Assembly: GCA_018714725.1 (NCBI GenBank)
Contig: DVMZ01000142.1
Location: forward strand, 1-12,645
From: Candidatus Scatosoma pullistercoris
GTDB taxonomy: Bacteria > Bacillota > Clostridia > Christensenellales > Borkfalkiaceae
Direction of reading: 5' to 3'
Length of the DNA: 12,645 bases
Part shown: piece by piece, positions 12,253 through 12,645 of the stretch
Position numbering within the stretch: the stretch's first letter is position 1
Layout of the letters: every line of letters starts with the position of its first letter
The notes under the pieces: generated by a model
What the model was told of the DNA's origin: nothing
Seen by the model: only the letters and a program-made list of their open reading frames with translations
Databases searched by the model: none
Made by a program: the position numbers and the translations under genes

Positions 12253-12645
12253 TTATTCCCGAAGTTTTCCCCTGAAAAAGACGGCGAGGATGCCGGGGCC
12301 GCCGTGGGTCCCCATGACGGGGTCAACATAGTTGATGAGAATCCGCCGATCCTGGCCGAAGCGCTCCCGGAGGAGCTCCTGCATTCTCAGGGCGTCTTCT
12401 TCACAATCGCCGTGCGCGATGAATATGGGGTCGTCCTCTTCCAGCTCCGCGCGGCGTTTCGCTTCGTCCGCAAGCGCTTCGAGGGCGCGTTTTCTGCCGA
12501 CGATCTTGGCGATCGGGCCGAGGGTGCCTTTGGGGGTGGCGTGGAGAAGGGGTTTGATTTTCAGCAGTTTCCCCACGACCGCCACGGCCGGGGAGATTCT
12601 GCCGCCTTTTTTGAGAAATTCGAGGTCGTCCACCGTGAACAGGTG
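12253..12645 (-). CDS. DegV family protein, C-terminal part (runs off the window)
   Basis: The last 130 residues of a second DegV protein are visible; the N-terminal half lies beyond 12645. The frame is open from the edge (HLFTVDDLEFLKKGGRIS), the conserved DegV segment that precedes the KIKPLL strand. The end carries the DPVMGTHGGPGILAVFF signature with the ligand-site His. It differs clearly from the DegV at 8719-9618, whose equivalents are NDLFYLNKGGRVS and GPVIGAHVGPG, so it is a paralogue and not a recent duplicate. A FakB-like fatty-acid-binding role is inferred from the family. The gene converges on proS, and its stop lies inside a loop formed by 12240-12247 and 12265-12272. Confidence 0.9.
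   Translation of the reverse strand, partial: HLFTVDDLEFLKKGGRISPAVAVVGKLLKIKPLLHATPKGTLGPIAKIVGRKRALEALADEAKRRAELEEDDPIFIAHGDCEEDALRMQELLRERFGQDRRILINYVDPVMGTHGGPGILAVFFRGKLRE

Overview
The window looks like chromosomal DNA of a Clostridia-like member of the Bacillota, and a Christensenellales-type uncultured gut lineage is a low-confidence guess. The reasons are consensus TTGACA/TATAAT-type promoters with 17-bp spacers, GGAGG-type ribosome binding sites, DegV proteins, a PucR-type regulator, a short archaeal-type prolyl-tRNA synthetase, and moderately GC-rich coding sequence between AT-rich promoters. There are no tRNA or rRNA genes, insertion sequences, CRISPR arrays or phage genes.

Layout. 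1-3008 (+): a PucR/CdaR-type regulator, then a membrane-anchored S41 (C-terminal processing) protease with a long low-complexity cytoplasmic tail. 3009-3378: convergent gap with a perfect 20-bp palindrome. 3379-3912 (-): a small nitroreductase. 4012-4048: a strong terminator for the next leftward unit. 4084-8058 (-): one uninterrupted reading frame joining a phosphohexomutase, a Glu-rich linker of 7-residue repeats, and a complete transketolase. 8059-8718: divergent intergenic region with a sigma-A-like promoter at each end and an unexplained purine-rich middle. 8719-10206 (+): a DegV lipid-binding protein and a GNAT acetyltransferase. 10360-10405: a promoter overlapped by a 12-bp inverted repeat, driving proS (10483-11913, +). 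12060-12103: a long hairpin, probably a two-way terminator. 12253-12645 (-): the C-terminal part of a second DegV protein, cut by the window edge.

Most genes are ordinary housekeeping functions: sugar-phosphate interconversion, tRNA charging, fatty-acid binding, and envelope proteolysis with a possible regulator. The most unusual item is the mutase-linker-transketolase frame. Two well-placed internal ribosome binding sites (before 6474 and 6087) mean it could yield both a 1,324-residue fusion and a free 667-residue transketolase. I found no convincing new defence, mobile or biosynthetic system. The other notable items are non-coding: palindromes, leader hairpins and a putative operator.
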